In this document: piece by piece, positions 19,519-28,690 of the stretch
Numbering within the stretch: the stretch's first letter is position 1
How the letters are laid out: the number at the start of each line of letters is the position of its first letter
NCBI RefSeq assembly: GCF_900099825.1
Contig: NZ_LT629693.1
Span: 7,885,001-7,949,000 of the forward strand
DNA: 64,000 nucleotides
DNA from: Bradyrhizobium ottawaense
GTDB taxonomy: Bacteria > Pseudomonadota > Alphaproteobacteria > Rhizobiales > Xanthobacteraceae
Reading direction: 5' to 3'
Made by a program: the position numbers and the translations under genes
The notes under the pieces: generated by a model
Database searches by the model: none
What the model saw: the letters and a program-made list of their open reading frames with translations, nothing else
What the model was told of the DNA's origin: nothing

Positions 19519-20991
19519 ATGCAGCCGAAACCGACCCAGCCGCCGGAGGAAGTAACCGTCCTGCCGTTTCGTACCCGTGCCCCGACCCAGGGCGATAATC
19601 GGCAACCGGTGGCGCTGCCCGAGCCGCAGATCGCACCGGCACAGCAGGAGACAGAAACCTACCAGGCGGACAGGGCGTTTCACGCGATGCTGGCACGGCT
19701 GAGCGGCGGCATTTCGCCGGTGGCGCTTTTGTTGGCCTATACCGACTGGCTTTCGCATCTGGCGACATCGCCGCAACGGCAGATCGATATCACCCGGGAA
19801 GCGGCGACGGACGCGAAGAAGCTTGTCGAAGCCGCGCAGCACGTCTTTTCGCCGAAACAGGCGCCTTGGGACCTGATCAAGCCGCAGCCGCAGGACCGGC
19901 GTTTCGCCCGGCCGGAATGGGAGACGCCGCCGTTCAATTGGATGGCGCAGGCGTTTCTGCTCGGCGAGCAATGGTGGCACAACGCCACCACCGGCGTGCG
20001 CGGTGTATCGAAACAGAACGAGGCGATCGTCGAATTTTCGGTGCGGCAGATGCTGGACGTGCTGTCGCCGTCGAATTTTGCCGCGACCAATCCGGAGGTG
20101 CTGCAGAAGACGCTGAAGAGCGGCGGCGCGAATTTCGTGTCCGGCTGGCAGAATTTCTGCAGCGACTGGATGCGCGTGGTGTCGGCGGGCAAGGATCCGG
20201 TCAAGGCGGGCGATTTCGTCGTCGGCGAAACCGTGGCGGCGTCGCGCGGCAAGGTGGTTTTTCGCAACGCGCTGATCGAACTGATCCAGTATCAGCCAAC
20301 CACTGCCAAGGTGCATCCGGAACCGGTCCTGATCGTGCCGGCATGGATCATGAAGTATTACATTCTGGATCTGTCGCCGCACAACTCGCTGGTGAAATAC
20401 CTGACCGGCGAAGGCTTCACCGTGTTCATGATTTCATGGCGCAATCCCGGCGCCGAGGACCGCGACATTGCCTTCGACGATTATCGCAGGCTCGGCGTTG
20501 AGGCGGCCCTTGACACGATCGGAAATATCACGCCCGATCGTCGGGTTCACGCGCTGGGCTATTGCCTTGGCGGCACGCTGCTGTCGATATCAGCGGCCAC
20601 CATGGCGCGCGACGGCGACGACCGCTTGAAGTCGGTGACCCTGCTGGCGGCGCAAACCGATTTTACCGAGGCCGGCGAACTGACTTTGTTCATCAACGAA
20701 AGCCAGGTTGCCTTCCTCGAAGACATGATGTGGGAGCGCGGCGTGCTCGACACCACGCAGATGGCCGGCGCGTTTCAGCTGCTGCGTTCCAACGATCTGA
20801 TCTGGTTGCGGCTGACCCGCGACTATCTGATGGGAGAACGGACGGCGCCGAACGATCTGATGGCGTGGAATGCGGACGCCACCCGCCTGCCATACGTCCC
20901 GCTCCAGCAACCCGTTGCGTACCATACGCGACTGGTTCAGAAAGGCCGGCACCGGCCGGATAACAAACACCGATGTCGACCTATCGCCTGA
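19519..20991 (+). pseudogene. phaC: Class I polyhydroxyalkanoate synthase, C-terminally truncated
   Basis: PhaC joins hydroxyacyl-CoA units into polyester granules. The 490-residue product matches the family up to about residue 459 (NADATRLPY), including the lipase-like box GYCLGG with the nucleophile C349. The last 31 residues are unrelated, and the next gene starts inside them at 20973. The catalytic aspartate (GTxxDHVAP region) and histidine (SGGHN region), which lie in the missing C-terminal part of about 130 residues, are absent in all frames before 20973. A deletion that fused phaC to the front of the next gene is the simplest reading. It is probably inactive. Confidence 0.82.
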
Positions 20992-23666
20992 AAAATCTGC
21001 TGTCGCCGCGTTCGGTTGCACTGGTCGGTGCCAGTCCACGTCAGGGCTCCGTCGGCCGCGCCATTCTCGGCAACATCCGCCAAGCGGAATTCAAGGGCGA
21101 ATTCGCCCTGGTGAATCCGCGCTATCCCGAGATCGATGGCCTTACGGCGGTCGATCGCCTCGACAAGCTGGCCTTTGCGCCGGAACTGGTCGTCATCACG
21201 ACGCCGGCCAAATCGATCCCCGGCCTGATCGACGAGGCCGGCCGTTGCGGCGCTGCGGGCGCGCTCATTGTCAGCGCCGGGCTCGGCCACGGTCCGGGCT
21301 CGCTGGCGGATGAGGCGGAAAAAGCCGCGCAGAAATACGGCATGCGGCTGATCGGCCCGAATTGCCTCGGCATCATGATGCCCTGCGCCGCCCTCAATGC
21401 CAGCTTTGCCGCGCACATGCCCGCCAAGGGAAATCTGGCGCTGATCTCGCAGTCGGGCGCCATCGCCGCGGGTATGGTGGATTGGGCGACGCAGCGCGCG
21501 GTCGGCTTTTCCGGCATCGTGTCGATCGGCGACCAGCTCGATGTCGACATCGCCGACCTGCTGGATTATTTCGCGCTGGATGAGAAGACCAACGCCATCC
21601 TGCTCTACATCGAAGCCATCAAGGACGCGCGCAAGTTCATGTCGGCGGCGCGCGCCGCCGCCCGGATCAAGCCCGTCGTCGTGGTGAAATCCGGCCGCAT
21701 GGCGCAGGGCGCCAAAGCGGCCGCGACCCATACCGGCGCGCTGGCCGGATCGGATGCCGTCTACGACGCCGCCTTCCTTCGTGCGGGTATTCTGCGCGTC
21801 TCCGATCTGCGCGAACTGTTCGACTGCGCCGAAACGCTCGGACGGCTCAAATCGCCGCCGGGCAGGCGGCTGGCGATCCTGACCAATGGCGGCGGCATCG
21901 GCGTGCTGGCGGTCGATCGTCTGGTCGAACTCGGCGGAATTCCCGCGGCGATCTCGCCGGAAGTCAAAACCAGGCTCGACGCGGTATTGCCGCGGACCTG
22001 GTCGGGCTCGAACCCCATCGATATCGTCGGCGACGCCGATGCCGCGCGCTACGCCGCGGCGCTTGAAATATTGCTGGCCGATCCCGGCAACGACGCCGTG
22101 CTGGTCATGAACGTGCAGACCGCGATCGCGCGTGCCGACGAGATCGCCGCAACCGTGATTGACGTGGTCCGGAATTACCGTGCCGCGCATCGGATGTCGC
22201 CGAAGCCGGTGCTGGCGGCCTGGGTCGGCTCGGAGCCTGCAATCGGCGATCTCCTGAGCGGCGCCGGGATCCCCAATTATCCGACCGAAGACGACGCGGT
22301 GCGCGGCTTCATGCATCTGGTTCGGTACCGCGAAGCGGTCGAGACGCTGGCGCAGGTACCTCCGGCAATGCCGAGCGAGTTCGCGCCCGACATCGATGCC
22401 GCCAGGCAAATCGTCGCGGCGGCGCTGGCCGATGGCCGCCAATGGCTCGACCCGATCGAGATCAAGCGGCTGTTCGACACCTCCGAGATTGCGATGGTGC
22501 CGACCTTCGCCGCCGCCGATGCCGAGGAAGCGGTCGCCCATGCCGAGGCGATCTTCGCGCAGGGCTCGACCGTCGTGCTCAAGATCATGTCGCGCGACAT
22601 TGTGCACAAATCCGACGTCGGCGGCGTCGTGCTCAACCTCACCAGCGCCGACGCGGTGCGCCGGGCGACAGCCGATATCATGGCGCGGGCGCGGTCGATG
22701 CGGCCGGACGCCCGGATTTCAGGCGTGATGGTGCAGGCGATGGTGGTGCGGGCGAAGGCGCGCGAACTCATTCTCGGCCTCGCCGACGATCCGACCTTCG
22801 GCACCGTCGTGGTGTTCGGCCGCGGCGGCACCGCCGTCGAGATCATCAACGACAAGGCGCTGGCGCTGCCGCCGCTCGATCTGCAACTGGCGCGCAGCCT
22901 GATCGAGCGCACCCGGGTCTCCCGGCTGTTGCGCGCCTATCGCGACGTGCCGGCGGTGAAGCAGGACGCGGTCGCGATGGTTCTGGTCAAGCTGGCGCAG
23001 ATGGCAGCCGACATTCCGGAAATCCGCGAACTCGATATCAATCCGCTGCTGGCCGATGAGAATGGCGTGCTTGCGGTCGATGCCCGCCTCGCGGTCGGGC
23101 GGGTGGCGCGCAAGTTTCGCGGTTCCGGGCCGGCGAATTTCGCCGTGCGGCCCTATCCGTCGCAATGGCAGCGCCATATCGACGTCAAGGACGGCTGGCG
23201 GGTATTCGTCCGCCCGATCCGGCCCGAGGATGAGCCGCTGATGCACGAGTTTTTGCGGCATGTGACCGCCCATGACCTGCGGCTGAGATTTTTTGCGGTG
23301 ATGAAGGAGTTTTCCCACGAGTTCATCGCGCGCCTGACGCAGATCGACTATGCCCGTGCGATGGCCTTTGTGGCGTTCGACGAGATCACCGGCGAGATCC
23401 TGGGCGTGGTCAGGATTCACTCGGACTCGATCTACGAGACCGGCGAATACGCGATCCTGCTGAGATCCGGTCTCAAGGGCAGGGGGCTCGGCTGGGCCCT
23501 GATGCAGATGATCATCGAATACGCGAAGTCTGAAGGACTGAAGACCATCTCGGGAGATGTACTGGCCGAAAACAGCGTCATGCTGGCGATGTGCCGCAGC
23601 CTCGGCTTCGAGGTCAAGACCGATCCGGTCGAGCACGACATCTGCGACGTCAGGCTGACGCTTTAG
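20973..23666 (+). CDS. ADP-forming acyl-CoA synthetase-like/GNAT fusion (Pat/AcuA-type protein acetyltransferase)
   Basis: The 897-residue protein has a CoA-binding domain (SVALVGASPRQGSVG), a ligase/CoA domain with ATHTGALAGSD, an ATP-grasp domain (about 490-700) and a C-terminal GNAT acetyltransferase (about 735-890; GRGLGWALMQ acetyl-CoA motif). This layout matches bacterial protein lysine acetyltransferases that control acetyl-CoA synthetase, and also ADP-forming synthetases. The histidine in the HTGAL motif is kept, unlike in some Pat proteins where it is lost, so catalytic synthetase activity cannot be excluded. The start lies inside the truncated end of phaC and has no strong ribosome binding site. 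Confidence 0.88.
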   Translation: MSTYRLKNLLSPRSVALVGASPRQGSVGRAILGNIRQAEFKGEFALVNPRYPEIDGLTAVDRLDKLAFAPELVVITTPAKSIPGLIDEAGRCGAAGALIVSAGLGHGPGSLADEAEKAAQKYGMRLIGPNCLGIMMPCAALNASFAAHMPAKGNLALISQSGAIAAGMVDWATQRAVGFSGIVSIGDQLDVDIADLLDYFALDEKTNAILLYIEAIKDARKFMSAARAAARIKPVVVVKSGRMAQGAKAAATHTGALAGSDAVYDAAFLRAGILRVSDLRELFDCAETLGRLKSPPGRRLAILTNGGGIGVLAVDRLVELGGIPAAISPEVKTRLDAVLPRTWSGSNPIDIVGDADAARYAAALEILLADPGNDAVLVMNVQTAIARADEIAATVIDVVRNYRAAHRMSPKPVLAAWVGSEPAIGDLLSGAGIPNYPTEDDAVRGFMHLVRYREAVETLAQVPPAMPSEFAPDIDAARQIVAAALADGRQWLDPIEIKRLFDTSEIAMVPTFAAADAEEAVAHAEAIFAQGSTVVLKIMSRDIVHKSDVGGVVLNLTSADAVRRATADIMARARSMRPDARISGVMVQAMVVRAKARELILGLADDPTFGTVVVFGRGGTAVEIINDKALALPPLDLQLARSLIERTRVSRLLRAYRDVPAVKQDAVAMVLVKLAQMAADIPEIRELDINPLLADENGVLAVDARLAVGRVARKFRGSGPANFAVRPYPSQWQRHIDVKDGWRVFVRPIRPEDEPLMHEFLRHVTAHDLRLRFFAVMKEFSHEFIARLTQIDYARAMAFVAFDEITGEILGVVRIHSDSIYETGEYAILLRSGLKGRGLGWALMQMIIEYAKSEGLKTISGDVLAENSVMLAMCRSLGFEVKTDPVEHDICDVRLTL

Positions 23667-23908
23667 CGAACTGGCTTCGTCGGCGAACGCCCACCGAACC
23701 ACGCCGCGAGGCCCGCCACCAGCACCAGGACTATTCCGCCAAGGCCGATCAATTCGATCGACCTCAGCACAAAGGCAAGCTGCAGATACCATTGCGGCTG
23801 TTCGCTGTCGGCGACAGGCACGGCGTTGGGCACCAGGAGGCGGCTTGCCAGATACGCCGCGCCGGCAGTCAACGCGAACAACAGAAGCAGACGCAGATAG
23901 GCCCGCAT
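23663..23908 (-). CDS. Small two-helix membrane protein (copy 1)
   Basis: The 81-residue protein has two hydrophobic helices (LRLLLLFALTAGAAYLASRLLV and LIGLGGIVLVLVAGLAAWF) around a polar loop. CGGAGAGAAACC provides a ribosome binding site. I do not recognise a family. Its sequence is identical to the copy at 23949-24194 because the region is tandemly duplicated. Its upstream region is the right copy of the synthetase end, not a natural promoter, so expression may depend on read-through from copy 2. Confidence 0.65.
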   Translation of the reverse strand: MRAYLRLLLLFALTAGAAYLASRLLVPNAVPVADSEQPQWYLQLAFVLRSIELIGLGGIVLVLVAGLAAWFGGRSPTKPVR

Positions 23909-23948
23909 GGTTTCTCTCCGTCGGATTCGCCGACGTCAGGCTGACGCT

Positions 23949-24194
23949 TTAGCGAACTGGCTTCGTCGGCGAACGCCCACCGAACCACGCCGCGAGGCCC
24001 GCCACCAGCACCAGGACTATTCCGCCAAGGCCGATCAATTCGATCGACCTCAGCACAAAGGCAAGCTGCAGATACCATTGCGGCTGTTCGCTGTCGGCGA
24101 CAGGCACGGCGTTGGGCACCAGGAGGCGGCTTGCCAGATACGCCGCGCCGGCAGTCAACGCGAACAACAGAAGCAGACGCAGATAGGCCCGCAT
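23949..24194 (-). CDS. Small two-helix membrane protein (copy 2)
   Basis: Identical 81-residue protein to 23663-23908. This copy keeps what looks like the original upstream sequence (24217 onward). A longer in-frame start at 24227 exists but the internal ATG at 24194 has the GGAGAGAAACC site. Function unknown; it lies with other small membrane or envelope proteins on the same strand up to 25490. Confidence 0.65.
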   Translation of the reverse strand: MRAYLRLLLLFALTAGAAYLASRLLVPNAVPVADSEQPQWYLQLAFVLRSIELIGLGGIVLVLVAGLAAWFGGRSPTKPVR

Positions 24195-24262
24195 GGTTTC
24201 TCTCCGTCGGATTCGCCTGGTGTGCAACCGGCCTGCGAAGGCGCGCCGGGATTTCCCTGGCG

Positions 24263-24673
24263 TCAGATGTGCGACGACGTCGTGACGCGATAGGTGTGCA
24301 TCTTGCCGTGTTCGTTGAGCGAAACATATCCGCCGACGACGAAACGTTCGTCGGCGAAATGATGGCCGACCTCGTCGGCCGGCGCGGCTTCGCCGTCATA
24401 GTGGAACGCCCAGCCGCCGCCTTGCCGGTGAACGAGATGACCCCAGCTGTCCTGCTCGTCCGGTCGCCGTCGTACCACGCGGCAGGCGTCGCGATGTGCT
24501 TTCCACAGTCTGGCGTCGATGCGATCTTCGGCATCGAGCGGCGCCACCAGGATATAGGCCACCTCGGCATCGCCGTCGGGATGGTCGGGTTCGCGCGCAA
24601 GCGCGATGCGGATCTGCCGGAACTGGGCCGGCAGCGATGCGTTCAGGATCGGTTGGCGCTGGGTCTTGGACAT
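24263..24673 (-). CDS. Conserved hypothetical protein
   Basis: The 136-residue soluble protein starts MSKTQRQPILNASLPAQFRQIRI, with GGAGCACCACCGAG upstream. It has a AYILVAPLDAEDRIDARLW core, WAFHYDGE, and ends with a beta-rich VGGYVSLNEHGKMHTYRV segment. I have seen this type as hypothetical protein in Bradyrhizobium but no domain name comes to mind. The nearest neighbours are the phage-holin-like and DUF883-like membrane genes on the same strand. Confidence 0.65.
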   Translation of the reverse strand: MSKTQRQPILNASLPAQFRQIRIALAREPDHPDGDAEVAYILVAPLDAEDRIDARLWKAHRDACRVVRRRPDEQDSWGHLVHRQGGGWAFHYDGEAAPADEVGHHFADERFVVGGYVSLNEHGKMHTYRVTTSSHI

Positions 24674-24724
24674 CTCGGTGGTGCTCCCTGGTGTGGCGGC
24701 GTAAGGCGCATGCCTTCGTTGCGA

Positions 24725-25213
24725 TCAGCCTTGTTCGGGCGTGGCAGCAGCGGCGGCGGCCGCTCTGGTTTTCCTCAGGCTTTTGACGATGATCGTGATC
24801 AGCGGCAGCAGAATGAGCGGCAGCGCGCTGTTGAGGGGATGATGGACCATGCCGGCGAATTGCTGCTGCATGCCGCGCGCCTCGGTCTGCAGCGCTTCAA
24901 CCGCCGAGCCGTGGATTTCGTTGGCGAGTTCGAGTTCGCGGCCTGCCGGCGGCCTCCCCGCGATCACGAACAAGACCGCGGCAATCGTGAAATTGACCGC
25001 GCCGAGGATCGCAGCCGCGGAAATCGCGTTCCAGATCTGCACCAGCGCGAAATAGGCCGCCAGTTCCAGCGTCAAAAGGCCGAACGCTGCGATCAGCGCG
25101 GCGAAGGCCCGCAGGCCCAGTCCGACCAGCATGTGCCGCATCCGCAGCTCGGCGATGATGCGGTCGGTGCGCCACAGCGCGCGCAGGTTCTTGACGACGT
25201 TGTCGCTGTTCAC
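24725..25213 (-). CDS. Phage-holin-family membrane protein (DUF1469-like)
   Basis: A 162-residue protein with two adjacent transmembrane helices (about 28-60 and 65-85), a soluble helical part and a third C-terminal hydrophobic segment (LPLILLPLITIIV). This layout fits the phage holin family/DUF1469 proteins that go with DUF883 proteins in stress-related envelope operons. It begins one base after the stop of the DUF883-like gene, a sign of co-translation. It is unlikely to be a lysis holin because no phage genes are nearby. Confidence 0.68.
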   Translation of the reverse strand: MNSDNVVKNLRALWRTDRIIAELRMRHMLVGLGLRAFAALIAAFGLLTLELAAYFALVQIWNAISAAAILGAVNFTIAAVLFVIAGRPPAGRELELANEIHGSAVEALQTEARGMQQQFAGMVHHPLNSALPLILLPLITIIVKSLRKTRAAAAAAATPEQG

Positions 25214-25214
25214 G

Positions 25215-25490
25215 TCAGTGTCTCCTCAGCATGAAGCCGATAACGACGCCGAGCGCGAAAGCCGAGGCCATGGTGGTGATCGGGCGTTCGGCGATCAACT
25301 GTTCGACGTGCCCTTCTTCCTCACGCAGGGTCTCGCCGAGTTCGGTCAGCGCGGCCTTGATCTGGTCGCCCAGCGCGTCGGCGCGGTTCTTCGCGGCGTC
25401 GAACATGTTGCCGCCGTCCGGATTCAAGAGGCGCGATACCTCGCTTTCGAGAGTTTTCAGCTCGTCACCCAATTCGCTCGATCGGAACAT
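25215..25490 (-). CDS. DUF883/ElaB-YqjD-like membrane-anchored protein
   Basis: The 91-residue protein has a long helical charged stretch with a coiled-coil look (ELGDELKTLESEVSRLL) and a C-terminal membrane anchor (ITTMASAFALGVVIGFMLRRH), the usual layout of ElaB/YqjD-type proteins, which bind ribosomes at the membrane in E. coli. The FixK box at 25548-25561 is 57 bp upstream of its start, so low-oxygen expression is plausible. Confidence 0.75.
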   Translation of the reverse strand: MFRSSELGDELKTLESEVSRLLNPDGGNMFDAAKNRADALGDQIKAALTELGETLREEEGHVEQLIAERPITTMASAFALGVVIGFMLRRH

Positions 25491-25547
25491 CGCGCCACTC
25501 TCGTTGTTTGACCAAGGCGAACTCTACGCGCGTGCGCGCATTTTCCA

Positions 25548-25561
25548 TTGATTTGGGTCAA
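25548..25561. promoter_or_regulatory. FixK/FNR-type box between DUF883 gene and mlaE-like gene
   Basis: TTGATTTGGGTCAA fits TTGA-N6-TCAA. It is 57 bp upstream of the minus-strand DUF883 start and 103 bp upstream of the plus-strand transporter start, so it may serve either or both. Confidence 0.75.
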
Positions 25562-25664
25562 CAGGCGGCGTGCCGGGGACGGCATCGACGCTTTGAGGCA
25601 GGTCAACATCGATGCCGCACCGCCGCCTAGAACAGGGCGCTATCCAATTGAGGGAACAATCATC

Positions 25665-26801
25665 TTGACGTCCACACCTTTGCTAACGGCCACAGCGTCG
25701 GGCGACACGCTTGAGCTGCGCCCGGGCGGGTCCTGGACCGCGGTCAATGCCGCAGCGCTGGAACGCATGTCCAGCGACGTGACGCCGCAGCTCGATCAGG
25801 CCCCCAGCGTCAAGGTCGACATGACAGGGTTGCGCGAGCTCGACACGCTCGGCGCCTGGATGCTGGAGAAGATGTCGCGCAGGGTGACTTCAGTCGGCCA
25901 TCGCGCCGACGTCGTCGGTGTAGCCGACAATTACGCCGGCCTGATCGAGGAAGTCCATCAGGTCAATCGCCACAACGCGGCCGCGGTCCGGCCGCTCAAC
26001 CCGGTCGTGCTCAAACTCAACGACATCGGCCGCTCCGCCATCAGCGCGACGGGTGATGTCGGTGCGTTCCTGCAGATGCTGGGCTCGCTCTTCATGGCCC
26101 TGATCGGCGTGCTGCGCCGGCCGCGATCGCTGCGGATCACGTCATTGGTCTATCAGCTCTACCGGGTCGGCTGGCAGGCGATTCCGATCGTGGTGCTGAT
26201 CACCTTCCTGATCGGCGCCATCATCGCCCAGCAGGGCTTTTTCCATTTTCGGAAATTCGGCGCGGATTCCTATGTCGTCGACATGGTCGGCATTCTGGTG
26301 CTGCGCGAGCTCGGCGTCCTGATCGTCGCCATCATGGTCGCCGGCCGTTCCGGAAGCGCCTACACCGCCGAGCTCGGCTCGATGAAGATGCGCGAGGAAA
26401 TCGACGCCCTGTCCACGATGGGCCTCGATCCGGTCGAAGTGCTGATCCTGCCGCGCGTCATTGCGCTGGTGCTGGCGCTACCGATCCTGAGCTTCATCGG
26501 CTCGCTGGCCGCGCTTTACGGCGGCGGCCTGGTGGCGCAGTTCTATGGCGGCATGGGGCCGCAAATCTACCTCGCGCGGTTGCACGACGCGGTTTCCGTC
26601 ACCCATTTCGAGGTCGGCATTCTCAAGGCGCCGTTCATGGCGCTGGTGATCGGCATCGTCGCCTGCAGCGAAGGCCTGCGGGTGAAGGGAAGTGCGGAGT
26701 CGCTCGGCAAGCAGACCACGACGTCGGTGGTGAAGTCGATCTTCCTGGTGATCGTGCTCGACGGCCTGTTTGCGATCTTCTTCGCATCGATCGGAATGTA
26801 A
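25665..26801 (+). CDS. Mla-type ABC transporter permease with N-terminal STAS domain (MlaE-like)
   Basis: The 378-residue protein begins with a STAS-like domain (MTGLRELDTLGAWMLEKM, about 40-110) and continues as a MlaE permease with five to six membrane helices (GWQAIPIVVLITFLIGAIIAQQ, ALVIGIVACSEGLRVKG). Mla systems move phospholipids between membranes. I chose TTG 25665, where GAGGGAACAATCATC gives a site; longer frames from 25548 contain no better start. It forms an operon with the ATPase and the MCE protein. Confidence 0.9.
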   Translation: MTSTPLLTATASGDTLELRPGGSWTAVNAAALERMSSDVTPQLDQAPSVKVDMTGLRELDTLGAWMLEKMSRRVTSVGHRADVVGVADNYAGLIEEVHQVNRHNAAAVRPLNPVVLKLNDIGRSAISATGDVGAFLQMLGSLFMALIGVLRRPRSLRITSLVYQLYRVGWQAIPIVVLITFLIGAIIAQQGFFHFRKFGADSYVVDMVGILVLRELGVLIVAIMVAGRSGSAYTAELGSMKMREEIDALSTMGLDPVEVLILPRVIALVLALPILSFIGSLAALYGGGLVAQFYGGMGPQIYLARLHDAVSVTHFEVGILKAPFMALVIGIVACSEGLRVKGSAESLGKQTTTSVVKSIFLVIVLDGLFAIFFASIGM

Positions 26802-26803
26802 CG

Positions 26804-27583
26804 ATGCGGGAAGAGCTCCCCGAGTTTGCCATTCGTGTGCACGACCTTGTGGTCGGCTTTGGCCGGCAGATCGTGATCGACCATCTGACGCTGGATGTCC
26901 GCCGCGGTGAAATCCTCGGTCTGGTCGGCGCTTCCGGCGGCGGCAAGTCGGTATTGATGCGAACCATCATTGGCCTGATTCCGCGGCGGAGCGGCGACAT
27001 CGAGGTGATGGGCGCCATGATCGGCGGCGCCAATCAACTGGTCACGCAGAGTGCGGCGGGCCGATGGGGCGTTCTGTTCCAGCAGGGCGCGCTGTTCTCG
27101 TCGCTGACGGTGCGGCAGAACGTTCAGTTTCCGCTGCGTGAAAACCTTGTGATGTCGCAGCCGCTGATGGACGAGATCGCCACCGCGAAACTGGAAATGG
27201 TCGGGCTCAAGCCAGAGGATGGCGACAGGTTTCCGTCCGAATTGTCCGGCGGCATGACCAAGCGCGTGGCGTTGGCCCGCGCGCTCGCGCTCGATCCGGC
27301 GATCGTCTTCCTCGATGAGCCGACCTCGGGGCTCGACCCGATTGCCGCCGGCGAGTTCGATACCCTGATCAAGACCTTGCAGAAAACGCTGGGGCTGACG
27401 GTGTTCATGGTCACCCATGACCTTGCCAGCCTCAATGTCGTCTGCGACCGCGTCGCGGCGTTGGCGGACGGCAAGATCGTCGCCATCGGACCGATGCGCG
27501 AACTGCTTCAATCCGGGCATCCCTGGGTGCGGGCCTATTTTCACGGCAAGCGCTCCCAGATGCTGCAACCCAAAGCGAGTTAA
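26804..27583 (+). CDS. Mla-type ABC transporter ATP-binding protein (MlaF-like)
   Basis: The 259-residue protein has Walker A GASGGGKS, the Q-loop QQGALF, the LSGGM signature and the Walker B DEPTSGLDP followed by the H-loop THD. It powers the permease encoded two bases upstream. Length and motifs are complete, so it should be active. Confidence 0.95.
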   Translation: MREELPEFAIRVHDLVVGFGRQIVIDHLTLDVRRGEILGLVGASGGGKSVLMRTIIGLIPRRSGDIEVMGAMIGGANQLVTQSAAGRWGVLFQQGALFSSLTVRQNVQFPLRENLVMSQPLMDEIATAKLEMVGLKPEDGDRFPSELSGGMTKRVALARALALDPAIVFLDEPTSGLDPIAAGEFDTLIKTLQKTLGLTVFMVTHDLASLNVVCDRVAALADGKIVAIGPMRELLQSGHPWVRAYFHGKRSQMLQPKAS

Positions 27584-27586
27584 CAG

Positions 27587-28690
27587 ATGGAAACCCGCGC
27601 TCCCTTCGCCGTTGTCGGCGCTTTCGTTCTGGCGGCCATCGTCGCCGTGTTCGGCTTCGTCTACTGGCTGAATGCCTCCGGCGGGCTCGGTCCGCGCACC
27701 TCCTATCATGTCCGGTTCGACGGACCGGTGCCGGGCCTGTTGGTCGGCGCCGGCGTGCTGTTCAACGGCATCCGCGTCGGCGAGGTGACGGAGCTCGGGC
27801 TTGCGCCGGACGATCCGCGCCGCGTCAACGCCACCATTTCGGTGACGACGACCACGCCGGTGCGATCAGACACCAAGGTCGGCCTTGAGTTCCAGGGCCT
27901 CACCGGTGTTCCCGTCATCGCGCTGGAAGGCGGCGTGATGCTGGCGAATAACGGCGAGGTGCCGACGCTGATCGCCGAACCCGGCGCAGGACAGGGCATG
28001 ACCCAGGCCGCGCGCGACGCGCTGCGCAAGGTGGATTCGGTGCTGACGGAAAATTCCGGCGCGCTGAAGGACACCATCGGCAATTTCAAGATTTTTTCGG
28101 AAGGCCTGGCGCGCAATACCGGCAAGCTTGACGGCATCGTCGCCGGCCTCGAACGGATGACCGGCGTCACCGCGCCGCCACCGAAGATCACCTACGATCT
28201 GCGCGCCGTGCCGAGCGCCGGCCCCGCCGGCAAGACCATCAATGTGCAGTGGGCCATTCCGGAGCCCACCGCAGTGGTGATGCTGGAGACGCAACGCTTT
28301 CTGTTTTCGCCGCCGCAGGAAGTTCCCGGGTTTGCCGAGGCCATGTGGGCCGATGCGCTGCCGAAGCTGATCCAGGCGCGGTTGATCGAGAGTTTCGAGA
28401 ATTACGATCTTGCGCACGCACCGCTGCGCGTCGCGGATTTGGGCCAGCCCGAATTTCAGCTGCTGATCGATGTCAGGCGGTTCCGGATTGCACTCGACCA
28501 GCAGCCGACGGCCGAGATCGGATTGTCGGCGCGGATCGTCGACAAGAACGGCAAGGTTGTCGCCTCCCGCTTATTTGAGGGTAGCAATAAAATCGATTCG
28601 GTCGCGCCGGCGCCGGCAGTTGAAGCGTTCAGCGAAGTGTTCGGCCGGATTGCCAAGGAGATGATAGCGTGGACGACGGAGATATTCTAA
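27587..28690 (+). CDS. MCE/MlaD substrate-binding protein fused to a PqiC-like auxiliary domain
   Basis: The 367-residue protein has one N-terminal membrane helix (about 8-28), an MCE domain (about 38-115, with GLLVGAGVLFNGIRVGEV) and a long linker region. From about 195 on, a domain resembling the ABC-type transport auxiliary lipoprotein (PqiC/YmbA type; LFSPPQEVPGFAEAMWADALPKLIQARLI) follows. In many bacteria this last domain is a separate lipoprotein, so here it appears fused. MCE proteins form a ring that carries lipids in the periplasm. The start is 3 bp after the ATPase stop. Confidence 0.82.
   Translation: METRAPFAVVGAFVLAAIVAVFGFVYWLNASGGLGPRTSYHVRFDGPVPGLLVGAGVLFNGIRVGEVTELGLAPDDPRRVNATISVTTTTPVRSDTKVGLEFQGLTGVPVIALEGGVMLANNGEVPTLIAEPGAGQGMTQAARDALRKVDSVLTENSGALKDTIGNFKIFSEGLARNTGKLDGIVAGLERMTGVTAPPPKITYDLRAVPSAGPAGKTINVQWAIPEPTAVVMLETQRFLFSPPQEVPGFAEAMWADALPKLIQARLIESFENYDLAHAPLRVADLGQPEFQLLIDVRRFRIALDQQPTAEIGLSARIVDKNGKVVASRLFEGSNKIDSVAPAPAVEAFSEVFGRIAKEMIAWTTEIF

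Larger units (their letters stand above)
23645..24217. repeat. Perfect 286-bp tandem duplication
   Basis: The segment 23645-23930 recurs at 23931-24216 with no difference seen, plus one shared base at the end. Each copy has the last seven codons and stop of the synthetase/GNAT gene and one complete small membrane-protein gene on the other strand. The left copy is the continuous end of the synthetase gene, so the right copy has a stray 3' end of that gene. Confidence 0.93.

Noticed and set aside
24725..25213. Prophage lysis holin
   Set aside because: No phage lysis or structural genes lie near it; the pairing with a DUF883 gene fits a housekeeping envelope protein better.
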